The position numbers were made by a program, and so were the translations under genes. A model generated the notes under the pieces. That model was not told where the DNA came from. It saw nothing but the letters and a program-made list of their open reading frames with translations, and made no database searches. Below, piece after piece: positions 42,533 through 51,510 of a DNA stretch of 64,000 nucleotides (positions within the stretch are counted from its first letter, which is position 1; every line of letters starts with the position of its first letter). Source of the DNA: Clostridia bacterium (GTDB taxonomy: Bacteria > Bacillota > Clostridia > Christensenellales > Aristaeellaceae); assembly GCA_017524725.1 (NCBI GenBank), contig JAFXUZ010000013.1, positions 1-64,000 on the forward strand. The letters run 5' to 3'.

Positions 42533-43483
42533 ATGAAAAAGAACATGGACATGAACCGCCGTGATTTCCTGCGCATGGCAGGCAAGGTCTCCCTCGGGGC
42601 CGCGGCGCTGGGCAGCATCCCCGTTTCCCTGGGCAGGGCGGAGGAAGCCCCCGCCGCGCCCCTCTGGCCCTGGAAGTATGTGCCGATGGACAAGGACGCC
42701 CTGCTGAAGCACTGCTACGAGATGTTCTATCAGTACGGCGGATGCGGCGCCGGGTGCTTCGGCGGCATCGTCGACATCTTCAGCGAGGTCACGGGATATC
42801 CCTACAACCAGCTCATCCCGGGCAAAGCCTTCGGACTGATGGCGGGCGGCTACGGCGCGGGCACCCTCTGCGGCTCCCTTGCCGGCGCCCTCACCTTTGT
42901 GGGCCTGGTCTGCCAGCCCGCCGACGCCAACACCGTCCGCAACGAGCTGTTCGACTGGTACCGCGGCCACTCTTTCCCCCAGTACCAGCCCGAATATGAA
43001 TCCATCACCACCGTGGCCGCTTCCGTCAACTGCGCGGATTCCGTGGGCAAATACATGGCCGCCACCGGCTACAAGATGGCCGACCCGGAGCGGAAAGCCC
43101 GCTGCGCCGCCGTCACCGCCGAGGTGGCCGTCAAGACCATCACGCTCCTCAACGTCCTGTACGGCTATGAGGAACCGGAACCCGCGGAGGAGAAGCCCGA
43201 AGCGGAAGAAGCGCTTGGCCCGAACGAGTACATCGGCGTGGGCGTCAGCGAGATCGGCGGCGAGATCAAAGTGAAGGTCACCATGGACGGGGATAAGATC
43301 GCAAAGATCGAAGTGCTCAGCCATAACGAGACCGCCGGCATCAGCGATCCCGCGTTCGCGGCCCTGCCCGACGCCATCATCGCGGCCAATTCCACCCAGG
43401 TCGACACCGTGACCAACGCCACCAGGACCTCCGAAGCGCTGATCGCCGCCGTGAACGACGCGCTGTCCAAAGTCGGCAAATGA
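42533..43483 (+). CDS. Tat-exported C_GCAxxG_C_C / FMN-binding domain protein
   Basis: A 316-residue protein. The twin-arginine signal RRDFLRM (residues 9-15) is followed by a hydrophobic stretch ending near residue 35, so it is exported folded. The middle (about 45-210) resembles the C_GCAxxG_C_C family and the N-terminal part of split-Soret cytochromes (YGGCGAGCFGGI, GYGAGTLCGSLAGAL). No CxxCH haem motif is present. The C-terminal 85 residues are an FMN_bind domain (VGVSEIGGEIKVKVTMDG, ISDPAF) with VDTVTNATRTS around residues 289-299. That is where covalent FMN attachment by ApbE occurs in the family, although the usual SGAT core reads TNAT here. It probably takes part in extracytoplasmic electron transfer; the acceptor is unknown. 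Confidence 0.8.
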   Translation: MKKNMDMNRRDFLRMAGKVSLGAAALGSIPVSLGRAEEAPAAPLWPWKYVPMDKDALLKHCYEMFYQYGGCGAGCFGGIVDIFSEVTGYPYNQLIPGKAFGLMAGGYGAGTLCGSLAGALTFVGLVCQPADANTVRNELFDWYRGHSFPQYQPEYESITTVAASVNCADSVGKYMAATGYKMADPERKARCAAVTAEVAVKTITLLNVLYGYEEPEPAEEKPEAEEALGPNEYIGVGVSEIGGEIKVKVTMDGDKIAKIEVLSHNETAGISDPAFAALPDAIIAANSTQVDTVTNATRTSEALIAAVNDALSKVGK

Positions 43484-43514
43484 CCCAATCCGCCCCGAAG
43501 GGGCGTACAGCGTT

Positions 43515-43549
43515 CCCGGCCTTCCCTTTTTCGGGGAGGCCGGTCTTTT
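43515..43549 (+). terminator. Terminator of the malate/flavoprotein unit
   Basis: CCGGCCTTCCC and GGGGAGGCCGG form a stem followed by TCTTTTC, about 30 bases after the stop codon. Confidence 0.75.
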
Positions 43550-43624
43550 CATGCCGGGGGCGCTTTCGCCCCGGAGATGAGCGCGGAAGGCGGCAATGCG
43601 CCCACAACGAAAAACGCGGAAGCC

Positions 43625-44494
43625 TTACACTTCCGCGCCGATATCGTCCAGGTATTTTCTTACGTTCAGGGAGGCCGCGTAAACGGCGTTCTTTTTTTCG
43701 CCTTCGGCCGCCAGGCTTTCCCGCGCTTCCCTCAGCGAAAGGCCGGACAGCATTTTTTCAAGGATCCGCGCTTCCATGGACGCATTGCCCGGGGCCGGAG
43801 CTTCCGCCGCGGGGCAGGCGCGCAGGTCCATCACCACGCAGTATTCGCCCTTTTCGCTTTTTTCATTGGCTGAAAGCTCCGCAAGCACCGCGGAGGGCGT
43901 GCCCCGCAGGGTGGCCTCGTGCAGCTTGGTCAGGTCGCAGCTGACCGAAAGCATGGCCTCCGGCAGCGTTTTTTCCACCGCTGCCACCAGGTCCCTGATC
44001 CTGTAGGGGCTTTCGTGGACCACCGCCCCGCGGTGATGCCCCCGCATGGACAAAAGCTTTTCCTCCAGGTCCTTCTTCTCCCGGGGAAGGAAGCCGAAGA
44101 AGGTGAACTCCCGCATATCAAACCCGCTGACCGACACCGCCGCGGCCATGGCCGACGGGCCTGCCACCGCGTACACCTTTATTCCCCTTTCGGCGCAGGC
44201 TTTCACAAGGTACGTTCCCGGGTCGGATACCGCGGGTGTCCCCGCGTCGGTCACCAGGGCGCAGTCGATCCCCTCCGAAATCATCCTTTCGCAGATCCGG
44301 GGGCCCATGTTCTCCTCGTTGTGCTGATGACAGCTGACGAGAGGCGTATGGATATCGAAATGGTTCAACAGCTTCAGTGTCACCCGGGTATCCTCGGCGG
44401 CGATCAGGCCCACGTTTTTCAGCGTTTCCACCGCCCGGGGACTCATGTCCCCCAGGTTGCCGATGGGCGTCGCCACCACATACAAGGCGCTCAT
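43625..44494 (-). CDS. rsmI: 16S rRNA (cytidine-1402-2'-O)-methyltransferase
   Basis: Methylates the ribose of C1402 in the ribosomal decoding centre. The 289-residue protein has the tetrapyrrole-methylase fold with the family start LYVVATPIGNLGDMSPRA, then LVTDAGTPAVSDPG, VAGPSAMAAAVSVSGF and RGAVVHESPYRI. It lies next to rsmH, which modifies the base of the same nucleotide, so the two enzymes for position 1402 are neighbours here. Confidence 0.95.
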   Translation of the reverse strand: MSALYVVATPIGNLGDMSPRAVETLKNVGLIAAEDTRVTLKLLNHFDIHTPLVSCHQHNEENMGPRICERMISEGIDCALVTDAGTPAVSDPGTYLVKACAERGIKVYAVAGPSAMAAAVSVSGFDMREFTFFGFLPREKKDLEEKLLSMRGHHRGAVVHESPYRIRDLVAAVEKTLPEAMLSVSCDLTKLHEATLRGTPSAVLAELSANEKSEKGEYCVVMDLRACPAAEAPAPGNASMEARILEKMLSGLSLREARESLAAEGEKKNAVYAASLNVRKYLDDIGAEV

Positions 44495-44549
44495 AATTAC
44501 TTCTCCATGCCATAAAAGGTCAGGCCCGCGTCACGCAGGCCTCCCGCGT

Positions 44550-45482
44550 TCAGAAAGGGCCTTTTTCAAATACCCTCAGCACGGCCGAGTGGCTGCGGGG
44601 GTTTGTTTGGATCTCCTCCGGCGACGGCTTGACCGCGCCGCCCCCCAGCGCTTTTCCCAGGGGCTTTTTGCCGCAGACGCAGACCGGCGCTTTGGGCGGG
44701 CAGGTGCAGGGGTTCTGCATTTTCCTGAAGGCCTGCTTTACGGCCCGGTCCTCGATGGAATGGAAGGTCAGAACGCACAGCCGCCCGCCGGGCCGGAGCA
44801 GGCTGACCCAGTCGTTCAGCGCTTTTTCCAGCGGCGCGATCTCGTCGTTGACGGCGATACGCACGGCCTGGAAGGTCCTGCGGGCGCTGTGGCCCTCTTC
44901 TTTTCGCCTGACTGCCTTCGGTATGGCCGCGTCCACCACCCCGACCAGGTCAAAGGTGGTCTCAAGGGGTTTCTCCCGGCGTTTTTCCACCAGGATATGC
45001 GCGATGCGCGCCGCCCATTTTTCGTCGGCGTATTCGTACAGCGCCCTGGCAAATTCCTTTTCATCCACCGTATTCAGCCACTCGGCCGCGGTCATGCCCG
45101 AGGTCGGGTCCATGCGCATATCCAGCGGCGCGTCCTCGTGGAAGCTGAAGCCCCTTTCCGGGGTATCGATCTGGTGACTGGAGACCCCCAGATCCAACAG
45201 GCCCCCGTCCAGCAGGATCCCCTCCGGCAGCAGGGCCCTTACGTCGTGAAAATTGCCGTGGATCGCGTGGAAACCGGGATATCCCTTCAGCCTTTCCGAC
45301 GCCGCCTCAAGGGCGGCAGGATCCCGGTCGATGCCGTACAGCGTCCCCCCGCCCATTTTTTCGAGGATCAGGGCGCTGTGGCCGCCGCCGCCCAGGGTGC
45401 CGTCGGCAAATACGCCTCCCGGACCGGGGCGGAGGTATTCGATGATCTCCCGGGGCATCACCGGTTCATGATGGAATGCCAT
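44550..45482 (-). CDS. rsmH: 16S rRNA (cytosine-1402-N4)-methyltransferase
   Basis: A 310-residue SAM-dependent enzyme (MraW). Motifs are HEPVMPREIIEYL at the start, FADGTLGGGGHSALIL (SAM loop), DGGLLDLGVSSHQID, and GRLCVLTFHSIEDRAVK near the C terminus. In most Firmicutes it opens the division and cell-wall cluster (mraZ-rsmH-ftsL). Here it stands between valS and rsmI and away from those genes. The C-terminal SHSAVLRV motif is complete. Confidence 0.96.
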   Translation of the reverse strand: MAFHHEPVMPREIIEYLRPGPGGVFADGTLGGGGHSALILEKMGGGTLYGIDRDPAALEAASERLKGYPGFHAIHGNFHDVRALLPEGILLDGGLLDLGVSSHQIDTPERGFSFHEDAPLDMRMDPTSGMTAAEWLNTVDEKEFARALYEYADEKWAARIAHILVEKRREKPLETTFDLVGVVDAAIPKAVRRKEEGHSARRTFQAVRIAVNDEIAPLEKALNDWVSLLRPGGRLCVLTFHSIEDRAVKQAFRKMQNPCTCPPKAPVCVCGKKPLGKALGGGAVKPSPEEIQTNPRSHSAVLRVFEKGPF

Positions 45483-45612
45483 TTTTCCCTCCGTGATCCT
45501 GTGATATCCTGTTCCCCTGTCCTTTGGGGACAGGGGAACAGATCATTCGGTCCCGGCAGCGGCCGCAGGTCACCAGGCACCCGTTCTGCCTGCCGGTATC
45601 CCTTGTTCGGCT

Positions 45613-48339
45613 TTACGCTTCCAGTTCGCTCAATTGCTTTTCCAGGGCCGCAAGCATCTGCCTGTTGGTCTCGATCTTCTGCTTTTCGGCTTCCACCAGG
45701 GCCGCCGGCGCTTTGGAAACGAAGCCGGCGTTGTTCAGTTTGCCCTCGCCCCGTTTGATCTCGCCTTCAAGCCGTTCTTTTTCCTTCGTCAGGCGCTTAC
45801 GTTCGGCCATGAGGTCCACCAGCTCGCCCAGGGGGATAAAGAACTCGCCCGCCGCGGTCACGGCGCCCACGGTCTTTTCGCCGGGTTTTTCGCTGTCGCC
45901 CAGCAGGATCTCCTCGGTGACGGCTGCCAGGCGCTTAAAGGCGCTTTCCTCGCTCATGAGCGTTTCGGCCCAGCCCTCGGCGGGGCGGACCATCAGCCTC
46001 GCCCGATGCCCTGCCTGCACGTTCATGCTGCTCCTCAGGTTCCGGATGGCGCGCACCATGTCCATAACGCCCTCCATCCTGGCACATGCCTCAGGGAATT
46101 CCAGGCTCGGGTCGGCCTCCGGCCACGCGGACAGCATGCAGCTGCTCTTTTCCTGCCCGGGCAGGTAAGAGAACACCTCTTCGGTCACGAAGGGCATCAG
46201 CGGATGCAGAAGACGAAGGAGACCGGAGAGCACCGTGAGCAGCACCGCCCGGGCGTTGTCCTTTTTCTTTTCGTCGTCTCCCAAAAGGGCGCTCTTCGTC
46301 AGTTCGATATACCAGTCACAGAATTCGCTCCACGCGAAGTCGTAGATCTTCTGGGCAGCCAGGCCGTAGTCGGCCGCGTCAAAGTTTTCGGTCACCTGGC
46401 GCACCGTTTCGGTGTACCGGGTCAGGATCCACTTGTCCTCCGCCGTAAGCATGGCGCGGTCCAGTTCCGGCGCGGTTTCGCCCATGTTCATCAGCACGAA
46501 GCGGCTGGCGTTCCACACCTTGTTGGCAAAGTTCCGGGCCATCTCCACCTTCTCGGTGGAATAGCGGGTATCGTTCCCGGGGCTGATGCCCATCACCAGG
46601 GAGAAGCGCAGCGCGTCGGCGCCGTAGTTGTCGATGATCTCCAGGGGATCGATGCCGTTGCCCAGGGATTTGGACATCTTCCTGCCCAGGGAATCCCTCA
46701 CCAGACCGTGGATCACCACGGTGTCAAAGGGTACCTGCCCCATCTGCTCCAGGCCCGAGAAGATCATCCTCGCCACCCAGAAAAAGATGATGTCGTAGCC
46801 CGTCACCAGGGTGCTGGTGGGATAGAAGTATTTCAGGTCCTCGGTCTCCTCCGGCCAGCCCAGGGTGGAGAAGGGCCACAGGGCGCTGGAGAACCAGGTG
46901 TCCAGCACGTCCTCGTCCTGGCGGATGTTTTTGCTTTGGCACTTTCCGCACTCGCAGACATCCTCGCGGCTGACAGTGATCTCTCCGCAGTCGTCGCAGT
47001 ACCAGGCGGGAATGCGGTGGCCCCACCACAGGTGGCGGCTTATGCACCAGTCGCGGATATTTTCCATCCAGTTCAGGTAGTTGCGGGTGAACCTTTCGGG
47101 CACAAAACGGGTCTCGCCCTTCTTCACCGCCTCGATGGCCGGCTCCGCCAGGGGGGCCATTTTGACGAACCACTGGCTGGCGATCATCGGCTCGATGTTG
47201 GTGTGGCAGCGGTAGCAGGTGCCCACCTCGTGCTTCAGGTCCTCGACGGATTTCAGGTATCCGCCCTCCTCCAGGTCCTTCACGATGGCTTTCCGGCATT
47301 CCCCGGTGGTCATATGGGCATACCTGCCGGTGTCCATCACCCGCGCCTCGCCCACGGCGGCCTTGCCGGAAGCGAAGAGCTCGTCGTTTTCGGCTTTTTC
47401 TTCAGCCCCGGTCATCCTGCCGTCATAGGTGAAGACGCGGACGATCTCAAGTCCGTGCCTCTGGCCCACTTCGTAGTCGTTGGGGTCGTGGGCCGGGGTG
47501 ATCTTCACGACGCCGGTTCCCTTGGTCATGTCGGCGTGCTCGTCGCAGACGATGGGGATCTCCCTGCCCACCAGGGGAAGGACCACATGGCAGCCGTGCA
47601 GGTGCTTATAGCGCTCATCATCGGGATTGATCGCCACCGCGGTGTCGCCCAGCATGGTCTCGGGGCGGGTGGTGGCCAGCTCCAGCATTTCACCGGTCTC
47701 CTTCACCGGGTAAAGCAGGTGCCAGAAATGTCCGTCCTGCTCGGTATACTCCACCTCGATATCGGAGAGGGACGAACCGCAGTACGGGCACCAGTTCACC
47801 AGGCGCGCGCCGCGGTAGATCAGCTTCTTTTCGTACAGGCGGCAGAACACCTCACGCACCGCCCGGGAACAGCCCTCGTCCATGGTGAAGCGCTCCCGCG
47901 TCCAGTCGCAGGAGGCGCCCAGGCGGCGCAGCTGGCGGGTGATACGTCCGCCGTACTCTTCCTTCCAGGCCCAGGCGCGCTTCAGGAAGCCCTCGCGTCC
48001 CAGCGTTTCCTTGCTGAGCCCCTCGGAGCGGATCTGGTCCACCACTCTGGCCTCGGTGGCGATGGCGGCATGGTCGGTGCCGGGCAGCCACAGGGTGGGA
48101 TCACCCTTCATGCGGTGGAAACGCACCAGGGAATCCTGCAGCGCGCAGTCCATCGCGTGGCCCATGTGCAACTGCCCCGTCACGTTGGGGGGCGGCATCA
48201 TGATGGTGAAGGGCTTTTTCCCCTCCTCTCGGTGGGCGGTGAAAGCGCCGGAAGACTCCCAGCGCTCATAGGTATCCTTTTCGATCTTCGCGGGATCGTA
48301 GGCCTTGGCCATTTCGAAGGCCGTCTGTTTTTCCGTCAT
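45613..48339 (-). CDS. valS: Valyl-tRNA synthetase
   Basis: Class I aminoacyl-tRNA synthetase that charges tRNA-Val and edits threonine. At 908 residues it has the HIGH-type motif as HMGH (PPPNVTGQLHMGHAMD near residue 52), the KMSKS motif (LGRKMSKSLGNG), the editing domain in between and an anticodon-binding domain. A C-terminal coiled-coil arm is visible (AERKRLTKEKERLEGEIKRG). It is preceded by a T-box leader and is therefore induced when tRNA-Val is uncharged. A 1068-residue frame on the opposite strand is only a shadow. Confidence 0.97.
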   Translation of the reverse strand: MTEKQTAFEMAKAYDPAKIEKDTYERWESSGAFTAHREEGKKPFTIMMPPPNVTGQLHMGHAMDCALQDSLVRFHRMKGDPTLWLPGTDHAAIATEARVVDQIRSEGLSKETLGREGFLKRAWAWKEEYGGRITRQLRRLGASCDWTRERFTMDEGCSRAVREVFCRLYEKKLIYRGARLVNWCPYCGSSLSDIEVEYTEQDGHFWHLLYPVKETGEMLELATTRPETMLGDTAVAINPDDERYKHLHGCHVVLPLVGREIPIVCDEHADMTKGTGVVKITPAHDPNDYEVGQRHGLEIVRVFTYDGRMTGAEEKAENDELFASGKAAVGEARVMDTGRYAHMTTGECRKAIVKDLEEGGYLKSVEDLKHEVGTCYRCHTNIEPMIASQWFVKMAPLAEPAIEAVKKGETRFVPERFTRNYLNWMENIRDWCISRHLWWGHRIPAWYCDDCGEITVSREDVCECGKCQSKNIRQDEDVLDTWFSSALWPFSTLGWPEETEDLKYFYPTSTLVTGYDIIFFWVARMIFSGLEQMGQVPFDTVVIHGLVRDSLGRKMSKSLGNGIDPLEIIDNYGADALRFSLVMGISPGNDTRYSTEKVEMARNFANKVWNASRFVLMNMGETAPELDRAMLTAEDKWILTRYTETVRQVTENFDAADYGLAAQKIYDFAWSEFCDWYIELTKSALLGDDEKKKDNARAVLLTVLSGLLRLLHPLMPFVTEEVFSYLPGQEKSSCMLSAWPEADPSLEFPEACARMEGVMDMVRAIRNLRSSMNVQAGHRARLMVRPAEGWAETLMSEESAFKRLAAVTEEILLGDSEKPGEKTVGAVTAAGEFFIPLGELVDLMAERKRLTKEKERLEGEIKRGEGKLNNAGFVSKAPAALVEAEKQKIETNRQMLAALEKQLSELEA

Positions 48340-48354
48340 ATTTTCCCTCCGTCA

Positions 48355-48600
48355 GATAAAAAAAGGAACGCTCCATCCCAAAGGACGGATCGTTCCGTGG
48401 TACCACCTTTATTCACGGTCCCTGCGGGGACCGCCTCATCGGCGTTTATCGCTCGCCGGCGGGCAGACTACTCCGTTCACCTGCCGCCCTCCGGGACGAC
48501 CTTCCCCGCGCCCTTCCCGGACAGCCTTTCAGCCGGTGAGCCATCCTCTCTTTCAGGGGGATGCGCAGGTACTCCTTCCCATCACAGGGCCTGTTTGCAT
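48355..48600 (-). promoter_or_regulatory. T-box riboswitch of valS
   Basis: The minus strand carries AGGTGGTACCACGGAACG, the T-box sequence that pairs with the free tRNA acceptor end. A terminator stem follows (GGAACGATCC and the complementary arm ending GCGTTCC) with seven T. Upstream, a specifier-loop candidate has AGTA on the 5' side (minus strand, near 48574) facing GAAGGTC on the 3' side. The GTC there (48497-48499) is a valine codon and the best candidate specifier. The leader begins within about 30 bases after the rpmF stop codon. Confidence 0.9.
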
Positions 48601-48630
48601 TTACATGCCGCCAGTGGCGGCCGGATCATC

Positions 48631-48825
48631 TCAGGCTTCCTTCTTTTCTTTTTCCATGTCGATGATCTGCTTGCCGTCATAGTATCCGCAATGCTTGCAG
48701 ACACGATGGGCCAGCTTCAGCTGATGGCACTGTTTGCACTCCACCAGGGTGGGGGCGTTCAGTTTCCAGTTGGCACGACGGCTGCGTCCACGCGCTTTCG
48801 ATACTTTCTCCTTAGGCAGAGCCAT
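48631..48825 (-). CDS. rpmF: Ribosomal protein L32
   Basis: A 64-residue ribosomal protein that starts MALPKEKVSKARGRSRRANW. It has a zinc-ribbon pair of CxxC motifs (CKQC and CKHC), so it is the zinc-binding form. The ATG follows AGGAGG and lies two bases after the yceD stop codon; the yceD-rpmF pair is conserved across bacteria. Confidence 0.96.
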   Translation of the reverse strand: MALPKEKVSKARGRSRRANWKLNAPTLVECKQCHQLKLAHRVCKHCGYYDGKQIIDMEKEKKEA

Positions 48826-48827
48826 GA

Positions 48828-49373
48828 TTACACCTCCTGATCCTTTGTCAGCAATTGCTGCAATGCCGAAAAAGGATGCTGGTCGGGCAATTCCTTCTGG
48901 CAAGCATGCGTAGGATGATCTTCCCGCAGGGCCTTCATCGCGTCGCATGGCGGATCGCAAAGGAGCCGCATGGGCAATTCCAGCACCGCGAGGGTCAACG
49001 CCAGATGAGACAGCTCCACCCTGGAGCCCTCAAAGGCAAGGCGTTCTTCTTCAAGCCCCTGCGCGCCATCCGTATCCTTTGCACGTTCCGCCAGGGCTTC
49101 CCGGCGGTCCATGTGGCGGAAAGATTCGTCGAATTCCACCCGGATGGGCAGGGCGACCGGAGCAAGGCACGCCGCGCATCTGCCGCGGGCCGTCGTTTCC
49201 AGCGTCCCCCTCAGGCGCAGCGCCTTTCCCTCCAGACTGTAAAATCCGCTCATCAGGACGCCTTCAAAGGTGACCGTGTCACCGAAGATCTCCTGCGGAG
49301 GGATCTCATCCCGATGGAGAAAGGGAAATTCCTCCCCTTCTGACTTAATGGCCATGGAAACATCCAGCAGCAA
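48828..49373 (-). CDS. yceD: YceD/DUF177 family protein
   Basis: A 181-residue protein of the DUF177 family, implicated in 23S rRNA accumulation or 50S assembly. The start reads MLLDVSMAI from a TTG codon with GGAG about nine bases upstream. The central motif GRCAACLAPVALPI contains the family CxxC pair, and CDPPCDAM follows later. It is co-transcribed with rpmF from the consensus promoter at 49403-49431. Confidence 0.88.
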   Translation of the reverse strand: MLLDVSMAIKSEGEEFPFLHRDEIPPQEIFGDTVTFEGVLMSGFYSLEGKALRLRGTLETTARGRCAACLAPVALPIRVEFDESFRHMDRREALAERAKDTDGAQGLEEERLAFEGSRVELSHLALTLAVLELPMRLLCDPPCDAMKALREDHPTHACQKELPDQHPFSALQQLLTKDQEV

Positions 49374-49402
49374 AAAGCATCACTCCATTCGAGACCTAAA
49401 AT

Positions 49403-49431
49403 ATTATAATGGTCCGCGTCACGATTGTCAA
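49403..49431 (-). promoter_or_regulatory. Consensus sigma-A promoter of yceD-rpmF
   Basis: TTGACA, 17 bases, TATAAT on the minus strand, about 30 bases before the yceD start codon. A fully consensus promoter suits ribosomal protein expression. Confidence 0.85.
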
Positions 49432-49509
49432 CCGTTAAAAACAAATTTTGAAACGGTACGGGACACGAAAAGCGACCGGAAAACGCCCGGAAGCGCCCCT
49501 TCTTCGTCC

Positions 49510-50463
49510 TCAGTCCCGAAGCTCCGAAAGCAGCATGCGCACCTCATCCAGGCTCTGGGCGGCGTTGATCCGTGTACGCAGCTTCGCAGCGCCCCGGCGG
49601 AAAGCGATATACCAGGAAAAATGCTTTCGCATCTCGAGCACCGCCCTGTGTTCGCCCTTCCATTCGGCCATTTCCTCCGCCTGCCGAAGGGCCGTAGCCA
49701 TCACCTCGGCGTAGGAGGGCCTTTGGTACTCTTCGCCCCGGAGATACGCATGGATCTCCTCGAATATCCATGGGTTTCCCAGGGCGGCCCGGCCCACGGC
49801 CAGGGAATCGCAGCCCGTCACATCCAGCATGTCCAGGGCGCTTTTCCCGCTGTCGATATCCCCGTTGGCGCACACGGGGATGTTCACGGATGCCTTGACC
49901 CGGCCGATCATCTCCCTGTCCGCCTTCCCGGAATAAAACTGGTCCCTTGTCCGCCCGTGCACCGTGATGCCGGAAGCGCCGGCCTCCTCGACCGCCCTGG
50001 CCACATCCAGCACCGTCACGCTGTCCCCGCTCCATCCCAGGCGCATTTTTACCGTCACCGGAAGCATCGTGTTTTTGACCGCCGCCTCCACGATCCGCCC
50101 GCACAGGTCGGGATCCCTCATCAGGGCGCTGCCGTTGCCGCCGCCCGTCACCTTGTGGGCAGGGCAGCCCATGTTGATATCGATCCCGGCGAACAGCTTC
50201 AGTTGTGTCAGCACGTCCGCGGCCATGGCGAACCACTTCGGTTCCCTTCCGAAGATCTGCGCCGTCACCGCTCCCTCCCCGGGCAGGATCTTCAAAAGGC
50301 TGCCGTAGGCTTCCAGGGCCTTCGGGGCGGTCATATATCCCTGGGCGCTGATCATCTCGGTGGTGGCGCCGTCGCAGCCGTGCTCAAAGCACAGCCTCCT
50401 GAAAACGCAGTCGGTGATCCCGGCCATCGGGGCAAGATAGACCGGTACGTCCCTGCCGCTCAC
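49510..50463 (-). CDS. dus: tRNA-dihydrouridine synthase
   Basis: A 317-residue FMN-dependent enzyme that reduces uridine in tRNA D-loops. Motifs are the start VYLAPMAGITDCVFRRLC, the active-site loop DINMGCPAHKV with the catalytic Cys100, then MRLGW, ITVHGRTRDQFYSG and VCANGDIDSG. The GTG start (50461-50463) is preceded by GGAGGTGAT and overlaps the upstream gene by four bases; the longer open frame would run into that gene. Confidence 0.95.
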   Translation of the reverse strand: MSGRDVPVYLAPMAGITDCVFRRLCFEHGCDGATTEMISAQGYMTAPKALEAYGSLLKILPGEGAVTAQIFGREPKWFAMAADVLTQLKLFAGIDINMGCPAHKVTGGGNGSALMRDPDLCGRIVEAAVKNTMLPVTVKMRLGWSGDSVTVLDVARAVEEAGASGITVHGRTRDQFYSGKADREMIGRVKASVNIPVCANGDIDSGKSALDMLDVTGCDSLAVGRAALGNPWIFEEIHAYLRGEEYQRPSYAEVMATALRQAEEMAEWKGEHRAVLEMRKHFSWYIAFRRGAAKLRTRINAAQSLDEVRMLLSELRD

Positions 50464-50993
50464 CTTATCACCTCCCTCTGGTTCAGGTCCCGGATGATCC
50501 ACTGCCCGTCCTCGCGGATCAGGACGGCGTCGTACCGGATGGTTTCCCAGGCCGGCGGCGAAGCCGTCAGCCCCATCTCCAGCCCCTGGGTGCGCAGGGA
50601 GGCTTTGATCCTTCCGTCGATGCCCACCACCCTTTCCACAAAGGTGGCGGCGGCAGTGTCGTCCCACGGCCAGCACCAGACGTATTCCAGGCTCAGCCGG
50701 TGGTCGATGCCGGTGATGTCATAATAGTTGGTGTACACCGATCCCTCTTCCCCTGTCACCCGCAGCATGTCGTCCTGGGCAAGGCAGACGGGGGAAAAAT
50801 AGCTCTTAAGCATCTCCGGATCCGCCCCCATCATGATGACCTGGGTCCGACGGGCCATGCCGTCCTTCAGGATCACATAGATATTGGCCGCGTTCATGGA
50901 GAAATAAAAAGCCATCACAAAGATACCCAGCACCGCCACCGCCACCAGGAGCCGGGTGGCCGCGAACCAGGTCAGCCTGCGAAAATACTTCAT
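50460..50993 (-). CDS. Uncharacterised 177-residue membrane-anchored protein
   Basis: One transmembrane segment at about residues 12-32 follows the basic start MKYFRRLTW, and the rest is extracytoplasmic. The outer domain contains two WxW-like patches and ends with DAVLIREDGQWIIRDLNQRE, which suggests a small NTF2-like or SnoaL-like alpha-beta fold. I recognise no defined family. It is translationally coupled to dus by a four-base overlap, but a functional link is not evident. Confidence 0.65.
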   Translation of the reverse strand: MKYFRRLTWFAATRLLVAVAVLGIFVMAFYFSMNAANIYVILKDGMARRTQVIMMGADPEMLKSYFSPVCLAQDDMLRVTGEEGSVYTNYYDITGIDHRLSLEYVWCWPWDDTAAATFVERVVGIDGRIKASLRTQGLEMGLTASPPAWETIRYDAVLIREDGQWIIRDLNQREVIR

Positions 50994-51183
50994 TTCATCC
51001 CCCTCCGCCGGTCGTGTACACATACAACGTCCCCGGGGATCCGATCGATCCCCGCGGAAGACCATCATATCACATTTTTCCCTTATTGGCTACCTTCCTC
51101 CCGCCCCTTCGGTCATCCCATCCCGTCCGGGCAGTAGCACGGTCACGCATCCGTGCCGGGCGTCCGTCGCCCGCTTTTTCCCT

Positions 51184-51492
51184 TTATATGTTCCATTGGA
51201 ACCTTTTCAGGTCCACGCAGCCGTTTTCCTTAAAGCCGACCCCTTCCGCTTCCAGCAGCCGTCTTTGATCCGTGAATCCGGGGGCGGTCCTTCCCTCATG
51301 ATTGACCACCCGGTGGCAGGGATAGCTGCCGTAGCATTCTGCCATACTCAGGATCCTGCCGACAAGCCTTGCGTTTTTATCCCTGCCGGTGAGTCTCGCG
51401 ATCTGTCCGTAGGTCGCGACGCGTCCCTGCGGGATCTCCTCCACCGCGGACAGGATCTCGTACGCCAGGTCCTCGTTCAGTATATTTTTCAA
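51184..51492 (-). CDS. MGMT-family DNA alkyltransferase-like protein
   Basis: A 102-residue protein equal to the C-terminal DNA-binding domain of O6-alkylguanine-DNA alkyltransferases. The helix-turn-helix region IPQGRVATYGQIARLTG and the active-site motif YPCHRVV (Cys59) are present. Stand-alone small forms that keep Cys may still accept alkyl groups; ATL proteins with PWHR do not. The typical N-terminal domain is absent. Its start lies only 18 bases from the divergent fragment at 51511. Confidence 0.85.
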   Translation of the reverse strand: MKNILNEDLAYEILSAVEEIPQGRVATYGQIARLTGRDKNARLVGRILSMAECYGSYPCHRVVNHEGRTAPGFTDQRRLLEAEGVGFKENGCVDLKRFQWNI

Positions 51493-51510
51493 AACGACGG
51501 AGTGTACCGG

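Noticed and set aside
41504..43552. A 682-residue minus-strand frame opposite the transporter and flavoprotein genes
   Set aside because: It spans two convincing genes and their intergenic stem, which no real gene would do here.
45634..48840. A 1068-residue plus-strand open frame opposite valS
   Set aside because: It is the antisense shadow of a GC-rich valS gene, with no ribosome site and no recognisable motif.
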